64,000 nt of DNA from Streptomyces sp. CA-278952 (GTDB taxonomy: Bacteria > Actinomycetota > Actinomycetes > Streptomycetales > Streptomycetaceae), in assembly GCF_028747205.1 (NCBI RefSeq), contig NZ_CP112880.1:6262001-6326000 (forward strand), read 5' to 3'. Numbering within the stretch: the first letter of the stretch is position 1; the number at the start of each line of letters is the position of its first letter. Below, piece by piece: positions 47,172-55,447 of the stretch. The translations under genes and the position numbers were made by a program. The notes beneath the pieces were generated by a model. It saw only the letters and a list, made by a program, of their open reading frames with translations. It was not told where the DNA came from and did not search any database.

Positions 47172-47214
47172 CCGCCCGGCGCGGGGACCTGCGGGCGCAA
47201 GGCATACTCGACAG

Positions 47215-48156
47215 GTGAGTACGCACCCCGAGATCCGCACCCTGCCCGTACCGGACGGCCTGGAAGGCGAGCGCGTCGACGCCGCCATCTCCCGGATGTT
47301 CGGTTTCTCCCGCACCAAGGCCGCCGAGCTGGCCGCAGCCGGGAAGGTCCAGGTGGACGGTTCGGTGGCCGGCAAGTCCGAGCGGGTCCACGGGGGTGCC
47401 TGGCTGGAAGTGGAGATGCCGGGTGCGCCCGCCCCCGTCCAGATCCTCGTCGAGCCCGTCGAGGGCATGGAGATCGTCCATGACGACGACGACATCGTCG
47501 TCATCATGAAGCCGGTCGGCGTCGCCGCCCACCCCAGCCCCGGCTGGACCGGCACCACCGTCATCGGCGGCCTCGCCGCCGCCGGCTACCGGATCTCGAC
47601 GTCCGGCGCCGCCGAGCGCCAGGGCATCGTCCACCGCCTCGACGTCGGCACCTCCGGCCTGATGGTCGTCGCCAAGTCCGAGCGCGCCTACACCCTGCTC
47701 AAGGCCCAGTTCCGCGACCGGGTCGTCGACAAGAAGTACCACGCGCTCGTCCAGGGCCACCCGGACCCGATGAGCGGCACCATCGACGCCCCCATCGGGC
47801 GCCACCCCAACCACGACTACAAGTGGGCGGTCACCGCCGAGGGCAAGCCGTCGGTGACCCACTACGACCTGATCGAGGCCTACCGCGCCGCCAGCCTCCT
47901 CGACATCAAGCTGGAGACCGGCCGCACCCACCAGATCCGGGTCCACATGTCCGCCCACCGCCACCCCTGCGTCGGCGACCTCACCTACGGCGCGGACCCG
48001 ACCCTGGCCAAGCGCCTCGGGCTGACCCGCCAGTGGCTGCACGCCGTGCGCCTGGGCTTCGAGCACCCGAGCGACGGCAGCTGGGTGGAGTTCGCCAGCA
48101 CCTACCCGGCCGACCTCCAGCACGCCCTCGACACCATCTCCGCGGAGAGTCAGTGA
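47215..48156 (+). CDS. Ribosomal large subunit pseudouridine synthase RluD-like
   Basis: The 313-residue protein has an S4 RNA-binding domain ([31 protein letters not shown]). The RluA/RluD catalytic domain follows, with [27 protein letters not shown], where the Asp is catalytic (near residue 142), and [23 protein letters not shown]. It probably makes pseudouridines in helix 69 of 23S rRNA. It follows lspA, as in most actinobacteria. Confidence 0.94.
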   Translation: MSTHPEIRTLPVPDGLEGERVDAAISRMFGFSRTKAAELAAAGKVQVDGSVAGKSERVHGGAWLEVEMPGAPAPVQILVEPVEGMEIVHDDDDIVVIMKPVGVAAHPSPGWTGTTVIGGLAAAGYRISTSGAAERQGIVHRLDVGTSGLMVVAKSERAYTLLKAQFRDRVVDKKYHALVQGHPDPMSGTIDAPIGRHPNHDYKWAVTAEGKPSVTHYDLIEAYRAASLLDIKLETGRTHQIRVHMSAHRHPCVGDLTYGADPTLAKRLGLTRQWLHAVRLGFEHPSDGSWVEFASTYPADLQHALDTISAESQ

Positions 48157-48638
48157 CCGCGGTTCCCGCCCCGTACAGCACCCGCAGGGCCGTCGAGGAG
48201 AGCGACCTCCAAGCCTGCTTCCAGGTGCGCAAGGAAGTCTTCGTCGGCGAACAGAACGTGCCCGAGGAGCTGGAGTACGACGTCCACGACGCGACCGCGG
48301 TGCATGTCCTGGCCGTCGCGGCGGACGGCACCGCCCTCGGCACGGGCCGACTCCTGCACGGCGCCGACGCGGCCCGGAAGACCGGCGGCGACCCGGCCGT
48401 CGGCTCGCTGGGCCGGCTCGCCGTGAGCCGGGAGGCCCGTGGCCTCGGGGTCGGCGCGGCCCTCGTACGGGCCATCGAGGACGAGGCGCGGGCGCTGGGT
48501 CTGGCCGCTGTCGACCTGCACGCCCAGACGCATGCCCTCGGCTTCTACGAGCGGCTCGGATACGTCGCGTACGGTCCCGAGTTCCCCGACGCGAACATGC
48601 CCCACCGGGCCATGCGGCGGGAGATCCGCCCGGCCTGA
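48153..48638 (+). CDS. GNAT family N-acetyltransferase
   Basis: The 161-residue protein has the GNAT core with [29 protein letters not shown]. The acetyl-CoA loop [31 protein letters not shown] and the C-terminal [14 protein letters not shown] follow. It resembles the ElaA/GNAT group. The substrate is unknown. The GTG start overlaps the rluD-like stop codon (GTGA), so it is translationally coupled to it. Confidence 0.92.
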   Translation: MTAVPAPYSTRRAVEESDLQACFQVRKEVFVGEQNVPEELEYDVHDATAVHVLAVAADGTALGTGRLLHGADAARKTGGDPAVGSLGRLAVSREARGLGVGAALVRAIEDEARALGLAAVDLHAQTHALGFYERLGYVAYGPEFPDANMPHRAMRREIRPA

Positions 48639-48747
48639 GTGCCGGTAGCAGGGGGTATCGGCCGAATCGCGCACCCCGCGTGGCAGGGTGGGAGCCCTGT
48701 TCGGCCGTTCGTGGTGTGCCGGACCCGCACGCTCCGGAAGGCATGTC

Positions 48748-50334
48748 GTGGAACAGATGTCCCTGCTGCTCCTGCTGCTGCTCGGAGCCGTGGTCACGGT
48801 GCCGCTCGGCGACCGGCTGGGGCTGCCCGCGCCGGTGCTGATGACCCTCATCGGCGTCGCGATGGCCTTCATGCCGTTCGTGCCGAACGTCGACATCCCA
48901 CCGGAGATCATTCTTCCCGCGCTGCTGCCGCCGCTGCTCTACGCCTCCGTGCAGCGCACCTCCTGGCGGCAGTTCGCCGCCAACAGACGCCCGATCTTCC
49001 TGCTGGCCGTGGCCCTCGTCTTCGTCACCACGGCCGCCGTCGCCGCGGTCGCGAACTCGATCGTGCCGGGGCTGCCCATCGCCGCCGCCGTCGCCCTCGG
49101 AGCTCTCGTCGCCCCGCCCGACCCGGTCGCGGCAACGGCTGTGGCGGGCTCCGTGGGTCTGCCGCGCCGGCTGGTGTCGATCCTGGAGGGCGAGGGGCTC
49201 TTCAACGACGTGACCGCCATCGTGCTCTACCACGTGGCCATCGCCGCCGCCGTCAGCGGCACCTTCTCGCTCCCCGAGGCCTTCGGACTGCTGGTGCTCT
49301 CCGCCGTCGTCGCGGTCGCCGTCGGCCTCGCGCTCGGCTGGCTCACCATCAAGCTGATGAACCTGCTGGGCGACGCCACCCTCCAGGTCGGGCTGACCCT
49401 GCTGGTGCCGTTCGTCGCCTACGTCCTCGCGGAGGAGCTGATGGGCTCCGGCGTGCTGGCCGTCCTGACCGTCGCGCTGTTCCTCGCCGAGCACACCGCC
49501 GACGCCGACGACGTGCTCGGCCGGCTCACCGGACGTACCTTCTGGGACATCGTCGACACCCTGGTCACCGGCGTGGCCTTCGGGCTGATCGGCCTGGAGC
49601 TGCACAGCGTGTTCGGCACCGCCGACGGGCACGCCCTGGAGATGGCCGGCTGGGGGCTCGCGATCGTCGCGGTCGTCGTCGGCGTACGGCTGCTGTACCT
49701 GCTGCCGGCGACCTGGCTGGCCAAGCGGCTCCACACCCGCCGCGACGTCAGCGAGGAGATCCCCACCAGCTGGCGGGAGACCGTCGTGATGTGGTGGGCC
49801 GGGATGCGCGGGGTGGCCTCGGTCGCCCTGGCGCTGGCGATCCCGCTGGAGACCGACGACGGGCAGCCCTTCCCCGGCCGTGACGAGATCATCTTCATCG
49901 CGTTCGCCGTGATCATGGCCACCCTGGTCTTCCAGGGGCTCACCCTGCCCTGGCTGGTGCGCAAGCTGAGGGTCCGGGCCGACACCGACGCCGAGGAGGC
50001 ACTGGAGCGGGACCTCGCCGTCCGGGCCGCCAGGGCCGCCAAGTACCGCCTCAAGGAGATCCAGGAGGCCGAGGAGTTCCCCGAGGAGGTCATGGAGCGG
50101 CTCCAGCGAGCCGCGTACGACATCGGAGCCCGGATCAGCCCGGACATGGTCGACGAGGAACGGCGCGAGGCCTACGCCCAGCGCGCGGAACGCTTCAAGG
50201 CGATCAGCCGTGTCCAGCGCGAGATGATGTCGGCGGCCCGCCACGAGGTGCTCTCCGCACGCAGCGAGCCCGGCTCCGACCCGGAGGTCGTGGACCGGGT
50301 GCTGCGGTACCTGGACGTCCGCTCGCTGCGCTGA
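48748..50334 (+). CDS. CPA1 family Na+/H+ antiporter
   Basis: The 528-residue protein has about twelve membrane helices with the CPA1 transport motif APPDPVAATAVAGSVGLPRRLVSILEGEGLFNDVTAIVLYHVA (near residues 115-160). WAGMRGVASVALALAIPL lies near the end of the membrane part. A charged cytoplasmic C-terminal domain of about 130 residues follows. It exchanges H+ for Na+ or K+ across the cytoplasmic membrane. The GTG at 48748 has GGAAGG six bases upstream. Confidence 0.93.
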   Translation: MEQMSLLLLLLLGAVVTVPLGDRLGLPAPVLMTLIGVAMAFMPFVPNVDIPPEIILPALLPPLLYASVQRTSWRQFAANRRPIFLLAVALVFVTTAAVAAVANSIVPGLPIAAAVALGALVAPPDPVAATAVAGSVGLPRRLVSILEGEGLFNDVTAIVLYHVAIAAAVSGTFSLPEAFGLLVLSAVVAVAVGLALGWLTIKLMNLLGDATLQVGLTLLVPFVAYVLAEELMGSGVLAVLTVALFLAEHTADADDVLGRLTGRTFWDIVDTLVTGVAFGLIGLELHSVFGTADGHALEMAGWGLAIVAVVVGVRLLYLLPATWLAKRLHTRRDVSEEIPTSWRETVVMWWAGMRGVASVALALAIPLETDDGQPFPGRDEIIFIAFAVIMATLVFQGLTLPWLVRKLRVRADTDAEEALERDLAVRAARAAKYRLKEIQEAEEFPEEVMERLQRAAYDIGARISPDMVDEERREAYAQRAERFKAISRVQREMMSAARHEVLSARSEPGSDPEVVDRVLRYLDVRSLR

Positions 50335-50355
50335 GGGCGTCGCCGGGGCAGGCTC

Positions 50356-51504
50356 TCAGCCTCGGCCCGTGCGCGGGGCCTTGGAGTCGTCCCCGTCGGT
50401 GGGCGCCGCCTTGTCGCGGCCCGCCCGGCCCCCCGCACCCGTCAGCTCCGCCCACTGCTCGCCCGGCGGCAGCACGGCGGGCGAGGTGGCGACCCGCGGC
50501 AGCGCGTACGGGTGGTGGTCGCGCAGCCAGCCGATCAACTGCTCGCGCACCGCGCAGCGCGCCGTCCAGATGTCGTCCGCGTCCTTCGCCGTGACCACCG
50601 CGCGCACCTCGATCGTGGTCGGCGTGGTGTCGGTGACCGCCAGCGACCAGTCCCGGCCGTCCCAGGCGGCGATGTCCCCGAGGAGGTCCCGCAGCTTCTC
50701 CCGCATCGCGGCCACCGGAGCGGAGTGGTCGAGGTGGAAGAAGACCGTGCCCGTCATCTGCACCCCGCCGCGCGACCAGTTCTCGAACGGCTGGCTGGTG
50801 AAGTACGAGACCGGCATCGTGATCCGCCGCTCGTCCCAGGTCCGTACCGCCAGGAACGTCAGGGTGATCTCGTCGATCGTGCCCCATTCGCCGTCCACCA
50901 CCACGGTGTCGCCGAGCCGCACCATGTCGCCGAACGCGATCTGGAATCCGGCGAAGAGATTGCCGAGCGTCGACTGGGCGGCGACACCCGCGACGACACC
51001 CAGCACCCCGGCCGAGGCCAGCACCGAGGTGCCGACCCCGCGCATCGCGGGGAACGTCAGCAGCATCGCCGCGACGGCGACCACCGCCACGACCGCGATG
51101 ACCACCCGCTGGATCAGCGTCACCTGCGTGCGGACCCGGCGGACCCGGGCCGGGTCGCGGGTGCCCGTCGCGTACCGCGCGTAACTGGCCTCCACGACCG
51201 TCGCCGCGATCCGCACCACCAGCCACGCGGAGGCGCCGATCAGCACCAGGGTCAGCAATTGGCCGATCCCCGCCCGGTGGTCCCACAGCCAGGCGATGCC
51301 CGACTGGCGGTAGCTGCCGCGCAGCAGCGCCGTGATGATCACCACCTGGAGCGGAGGCCGGCAGCGCCGCAGCAGCCCCCACAGCGGAGTCTCGTGGTGA
51401 CGGCTGTCGGCGCGCCGCAGCAGCAGGTCGACCAGCCAGCCGACCAGCAGGGTGATCACCACGGAACCGCCGATGACGATCAGCGGGCGCAGCACGCTCT
51501 CCAT
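50356..51504 (-). CDS. MscS family mechanosensitive channel
   Basis: The 382-residue protein has about five membrane helices and the MscS pore/beta domain (VLGVVAGVAAQSTLGNLFAGFQIAFGDMVRLGDTVVVDGEWGTIDEITLTFLAVRTWDERRITMPVSYFTSQPFENWSR). A C-terminal alpha/beta domain follows. It releases solutes under hypo-osmotic shock. The ATG at 51504 has GGAGGACGAAGGA upstream. It is convergent with the antiporter gene and divergent from the hydrolase gene. Confidence 0.94.
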   Translation of the reverse strand: MESVLRPLIVIGGSVVITLLVGWLVDLLLRRADSRHHETPLWGLLRRCRPPLQVVIITALLRGSYRQSGIAWLWDHRAGIGQLLTLVLIGASAWLVVRIAATVVEASYARYATGTRDPARVRRVRTQVTLIQRVVIAVVAVVAVAAMLLTFPAMRGVGTSVLASAGVLGVVAGVAAQSTLGNLFAGFQIAFGDMVRLGDTVVVDGEWGTIDEITLTFLAVRTWDERRITMPVSYFTSQPFENWSRGGVQMTGTVFFHLDHSAPVAAMREKLRDLLGDIAAWDGRDWSLAVTDTTPTTIEVRAVVTAKDADDIWTARCAVREQLIGWLRDHHPYALPRVATSPAVLPPGEQWAELTGAGGRAGRDKAAPTDGDDSKAPRTGRG

Positions 51505-51553
51505 TCCTTCGTCCTCCAAGCTGTAGGGCGGCCCCCAGGGCACAAATGGCACC

Positions 51554-52132
51554 ATGGGCCTCATGAACATCATGCTTTTCCACTCGACGTACGGGCTCAG
51601 GCCCGCCGTGCACGCCGCGGCCGCGCGCCTCAGGGACGCCGGCCACGAGGTGCGCGTGCCCGATCTGTTCGAGGGGCACACCTTTGACACGGTGGAAGAG
51701 GGCATGGCCTACAAGGACGAGATCGGCAAGGAGGAGCTGCTGAAGCGCGCCGTGCTGGCCGCCGCGCCCTACTCCGACCAGGGGCTCGTCTACGCCGGCT
51801 TCTCCCTCGGGGCGGCGACCGCGCAGACCCTGGCGCTCGGCGACGCGAAGGCCCGCGGGCTGCTGCTGTTCCACGGCACCTCGGACCTCGCCGAGAACGC
51901 CTCGGTGGACGAGCTCCCCGTGCAGCTGCACGTCGCGGACCCGGACCCCTTCGAGTCCCACGACTGGCTGAACAGCTGGTACCTCCAGATGCAGCGCACC
52001 GGCGCGGACGTCGAGGTCTACCGGTACCCCGGGGCCGGGCACCTGTTCACCGACCCCGATCTGCACGACTTCGACCAGGCGGCCGCCGAGCAGACCTGGA
52101 AGGTCGCGCTCGGCTTCCTCGCCACCCTGTAG
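51554..52132 (+). CDS. Dienelactone hydrolase-like alpha/beta hydrolase
   Basis: The 192-residue protein is DLH-like. The nucleophile elbow reads GFSLGAATAQ, with Ser where dienelactone hydrolases normally have Cys. The acid is in VADPDPFESHDW and the histidine is in YPGAGHLFTDPDLHDF. It is therefore a Ser-hydrolase variant, perhaps an esterase of small substrates. An ATG at 51554 or at 51563 is possible. It is divergent from mscS and convergent with the DsbA-like gene. Confidence 0.87.
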   Translation: MGLMNIMLFHSTYGLRPAVHAAAARLRDAGHEVRVPDLFEGHTFDTVEEGMAYKDEIGKEELLKRAVLAAAPYSDQGLVYAGFSLGAATAQTLALGDAKARGLLLFHGTSDLAENASVDELPVQLHVADPDPFESHDWLNSWYLQMQRTGADVEVYRYPGAGHLFTDPDLHDFDQAAAEQTWKVALGFLATL

Positions 52133-52145
52133 ACGCGGCGAAAAG

Positions 52146-52198
52146 CGCGACACCCGGCGCGTTCGGCGGTCGGCCCGCCCGGTGCGCCGGGTGTCGCG
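52146..52198. terminator. Bidirectional terminator between the hydrolase and DsbA-like genes
   Basis: Perfect 15-bp arms (cgcgacacccggcgc at 52146-52160 and its complement at 52184-52198) close a 23-base loop rich in G+C. Confidence 0.78.
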
Positions 52199-52212
52199 GA
52201 AGGCGAAGGCCG

Positions 52213-53028
52213 TTACGCCTTGAGCGCCTTGTCGATGGCCTTCGTGAACTCGGCGGCCGTCATCGGGGCGTTCTCGCTGCCCTCGGCCGTGATCTTCTTG
52301 CCGTCCATCTTCACCGTCGGCGTGCCCTGCACACCGCTCTTGTCGAACGACTTGGACATCTTCATGGCCCAGGCGTCGTACGCGCCGTCCTCGACGTCCT
52401 TCTGGAAGTCCTTGTTCCCCTTCAGCGCGTCGACCGAGTCCGCGACCTCGATGAGATAGCTGTCCTTGGCGAACTTGTCGTCGCTCTCCTCGGGGTGGAA
52501 CTTCGCCGAGTACAGCGCGGCCTTGTACTCCATGAACGCCTCGGGGCTCACGTCCAGCGCCGCACCGAGCGCGCTCAGGGCGTTCTTGGAGCCCTCGCCG
52601 TTGTCGGTGTTGTCGATGAAGGTCGCGCCGACGAACTTGACCTTGTACTTGCCGGCCTCGACGTCCTTCGAGACGGTCTCGCCGACGCCCTGCTCGAACG
52701 TGGCGCAGACCGGGCAGCGCGAGTCCTCGTACAGCTCCAGGGTCTTCTTCGCGCCCGGCTCGCCGATCACCACGGTGGTGCCGTCGTCGCCCGAGGTGTT
52801 CTTCGGCGCGGTGACGTTCTTCGCGTCCGCGGCCGTCTCCCAGGCGTCCGGCTTGTTCAGCTGCGTCACGCCGTAGCTGATGCCGCCGACCACGGCGAGG
52901 GCGGCGACGACCGAGACCGCCACGATGAGCTGCTTGCGGGTCTTGTCCTTCTTGGCCTGGGCCTCGCGCTCGGCGCGCAGCCGCTCGCGGGCCGCTGCCT
53001 TGTGGGCCTGGGTGTTGCGCTTGCTCAT
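52213..53028 (-). CDS. Membrane-anchored DsbA-like thiol-disulfide oxidoreductase
   Basis: The 271-residue protein has a charged cytoplasmic N-terminus (MSKRNTQAHKAAARERLRAEREAQAKKDKTRK), one membrane helix (about residues 33-54) and an extracytoplasmic thioredoxin fold with the active site CPVC at Cys105-Cys108. The cis-proline loop reads VQGTPTVKMDG. It belongs to the DsbA/FrnE-like thioredoxin_4 group and forms or isomerises disulfides of exported proteins. It is co-directional with a membrane protein gene 66 bases upstream. The oxidant partner is not obvious. Confidence 0.92.
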   Translation of the reverse strand: MSKRNTQAHKAAARERLRAEREAQAKKDKTRKQLIVAVSVVAALAVVGGISYGVTQLNKPDAWETAADAKNVTAPKNTSGDDGTTVVIGEPGAKKTLELYEDSRCPVCATFEQGVGETVSKDVEAGKYKVKFVGATFIDNTDNGEGSKNALSALGAALDVSPEAFMEYKAALYSAKFHPEESDDKFAKDSYLIEVADSVDALKGNKDFQKDVEDGAYDAWAMKMSKSFDKSGVQGTPTVKMDGKKITAEGSENAPMTAAEFTKAIDKALKA

Positions 53029-53094
53029 GATCGTTCTCCGTGAGTACGTCTGTGGGGAGTGGGCGGGTGCTGCCGTCGTCGCGTGGCCGTGCCC

Positions 53095-53841
53095 TCAGGC
53101 AGCGGCGTACGTCGCGAGCGGCGGGCCCCTGCGCCCCACACAGTGCACGAGGAAGCGGGCGGTCAGCGGCGGGTGCGGACGCCCGGCGGGCCGGGAGCGG
53201 CGGGTCGCGGCCCGGACGCCCGCGCGCACCACCGCGACCGCGACCAGCAGCGGCCGGAACGCCAGCAGGGCCGCCGCGCGCACCAGCCCGGCCAGGGCCG
53301 CCTCGCCGCGCCGCAGCCAGGCCGCGGCGAGCAGCCCGACCGCCACATGGGCGACGAGCAGCAGCCAGGGCACGGCCGGTCCCGGCTGCGCCAGCAGCGC
53401 CGCCGCACGGTCGCCCGCACCGGCCACTTCGGCCAGCGGGGTGCCCACCGCGCCGACGCCCGCGATCCGGGCCCCGCCCGCGCCGACCTCGCCGCCGCCG
53501 CACAGGACGTCGAAGCCCACCGCGCGCAGCGTGCCCGCGACCGGGCCGCCGGCCGCCCCGTAACAGAGGTGCTGGCCCGTGGTGAAGAGCGTGTCGGCGG
53601 CCAGCTCCAGCGGGACGAGCAGGCCCGCGATCGCCCCGAAGCCGCGCTCCCGGCCGGCCAGCGCGTACGCCACCGCGAAGACCGCGGCGGCGAGCAGCGC
53701 GACCGCGGTCAGCGGCAGCGGGACCCCGGAGAGCAGCACATGGGACGCCGTGGACAGGGTGACGACGAGCGCGGTGAAGACCGCCGCGCGCGCGACCCTG
53801 AGCTGCGTCCCTGAGATGTCCATCGTCGGAAAGTGTGTCAT
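53095..53841 (-). CDS. Integral membrane protein, unknown function
   Basis: The protein (248 residues from 53841; 242 from 53823) has about five helices and a cysteine-bearing loop (GQHLCYGAAGGPVAGTLRAVGFDVLCGGG). An alanine-rich basic tail ends near HCVGRRGPPLATYAAA. I do not recognise a family. It lies upstream of the DsbA-like gene on the same strand, so it may be its membrane partner; the two loop cysteines are not in a CxxC. No clear Shine-Dalgarno sequence decides between the two ATG codons. Confidence 0.65.
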   Translation of the reverse strand: MTHFPTMDISGTQLRVARAAVFTALVVTLSTASHVLLSGVPLPLTAVALLAAAVFAVAYALAGRERGFGAIAGLLVPLELAADTLFTTGQHLCYGAAGGPVAGTLRAVGFDVLCGGGEVGAGGARIAGVGAVGTPLAEVAGAGDRAAALLAQPGPAVPWLLLVAHVAVGLLAAAWLRRGEAALAGLVRAAALLAFRPLLVAVAVVRAGVRAATRRSRPAGRPHPPLTARFLVHCVGRRGPPLATYAAA

Positions 53842-53874
53842 GCGCCGAGGTAAGCGGACCTTAAAAGAGGCTGA

Positions 53875-53900
53875 GAGCCCCGGGTGGCTTCCCGGGGCTC
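53875..53900 (-). terminator. Terminator after the DUF2252 gene
   Basis: gagccccggg at 53875-53884 pairs perfectly with cccggggctc at 53891-53900 around a 6-base loop, next to the DUF2252 stop codon. Confidence 0.65.
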
Positions 53901-53907
53901 CGGCGCC

Positions 53908-55233
53908 CTACAGGCCCGGGATCCGGCCGTTGCGGAAGAGGTCCACGAAGATCTGGTGGTCCGCGCGGGCTCTCGCCCCGTAGCTGTGGGCGAAGTCGAC
54001 CAGCATCGGTGCGAAGCTCTCCTCGTCGCCCGCGATGGCCGCGTCGATCGCCCGCTCGGTGGAGAACGGCACCAGCGAGTGCCCGCTCTCGTCGTCGGCG
54101 GCCGCGTGCATCGTGGCCGTCGCCCGGCCCAGATCCGCGACGACCGCCGCGATCTCGTCCGCCTCGTCGATGTCGGACCAGTCCAGGTCGACCGCGTACG
54201 GCGAGACCTCGGCGACCAGCTGACCCGAGCCGTCCAGCTCGGTCCAGCCCAGCCACGGGTCCGCGTGCGCCTGGAGCGCCCGCTGCGAGATCACCGTGCG
54301 GTGCCCCTCGTGCTGGAAGTACTCCCGCACGGCGGCGTCCGTGATGTGCCGGGAGACCGCCGGCGTCTGCGCCTGTTTGAGGTAGATCACCACATCGTTC
54401 TCCAGGGCGTCGCTGTTGCCCTCCAGAAGGATGTTGTACGAGGGCAGCCCGGCGGACCCTATGCCGATGCCCCGGCGGCCCACCACGTCCTTGACCCGGT
54501 AGGAGTCGGGACGGGTCAGGCTCGACTCCGGCAGCGTCTCCAGATAGCCGTCGAACGCGGCCAGCACCTTGTAGCGCGTCGCGGCGTCCAGGTCGATCGA
54601 CCCGCCGCCGTCCGCGAACCGGCGCTCGAAGTCCCGGATCACCGTCATCGAGTCCAGCAGCGAGAAGCGCGTGCGCGACCGGGCGGCGCGGAGCGCGCCC
54701 AGCAGCGGGCCGTCCGCGGTGTCCAGCGTGAACGGCGGCACCTCGTCGTTCTTCGCGCCCGTCGCCAGCGCGTGGATCCGCTCGCGGTAGGCGATGGCGA
54801 AGATCGTCACCAGCTCGCTGATCTGCTCGTCGGCCAGCGCCTTCGCGTAACCGATCAGCGCCACGGAGGCGGCGAAGCGCTTCAGGTCCCAGGTGAAGGG
54901 GCCCACGTACGCCTCGTCGAAGTCGTTGACGTTGAAGACGAGGCGGCCGTTGGCGTCCATGTAGGTGCCGAAGTTCTCCGCGTGGAGATCACCGTGGATC
55001 CACACCCGGCCGGTGCGCTCGTCCAGGAACGGGCCGCCGTGCCGCTCGCGCTCCAGGTCGCCGTAGAACAGGCAGGCCGTGCCCCGGTAGAAGGCGAAGG
55101 CCGAGCCCGCCATCTTGCGGAACTTGACCCGGAAAGCGGCCGGATCGGCGGCCAGCAGCTCCCCGAAGGCGGTGTCGAAAACGGCGAGAATCTGCTCCCC
55201 GCGCTGCGCTGCGCCGGTCTGCGTTTCCGACAT
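53908..55233 (-). CDS. DUF2252 kinase-like protein
   Basis: The 441-residue protein shows DUF2252 blocks FYRGTACLFYGDLERE, VWIHGDLHAENFGTYMDANGRLVFNVNDFDEAYVGPFTWDLKRFAAS and RRGIGIGSAGLPSYNILLEG. HGDLHxxN and the NDFDE motif resemble kinase catalytic residues (aminoglycoside phosphotransferase/HipA-like folds), but no substrate is known. The ATG follows GCAGGAGG. It is divergent from dnaE with a 214-bp gap that should hold both promoters. Confidence 0.9.
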   Translation of the reverse strand: MSETQTGAAQRGEQILAVFDTAFGELLAADPAAFRVKFRKMAGSAFAFYRGTACLFYGDLERERHGGPFLDERTGRVWIHGDLHAENFGTYMDANGRLVFNVNDFDEAYVGPFTWDLKRFAASVALIGYAKALADEQISELVTIFAIAYRERIHALATGAKNDEVPPFTLDTADGPLLGALRAARSRTRFSLLDSMTVIRDFERRFADGGGSIDLDAATRYKVLAAFDGYLETLPESSLTRPDSYRVKDVVGRRGIGIGSAGLPSYNILLEGNSDALENDVVIYLKQAQTPAVSRHITDAAVREYFQHEGHRTVISQRALQAHADPWLGWTELDGSGQLVAEVSPYAVDLDWSDIDEADEIAAVVADLGRATATMHAAADDESGHSLVPFSTERAIDAAIAGDEESFAPMLVDFAHSYGARARADHQIFVDLFRNGRIPGL

Positions 55234-55447
55234 TTCTTGCTGCCTCCTGCTGTAGCTGGCGTGTCCGGCCGGACCATGGGCCCACCCGATCGGGTCCTGA
55301 CCGAGTGCATGACAAAACGGACAGGTGTCCCGCCCTCTCCAACGCTCGGCGGAAGCCGGGAGTGCCCGTCGTTCGACTCCGTCACGTCGTAGACTTCCAC
55401 GCTGTCCCCCCGTCCGTCATCGCCCGACTTCCCGGAGGCCCGACGCC

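Noticed and set aside
50204..53503. Long minus-strand frame running through mscS, hydrolase and DsbA-like genes
   Set aside because: It crosses several real genes in other frames and has random low-complexity composition.
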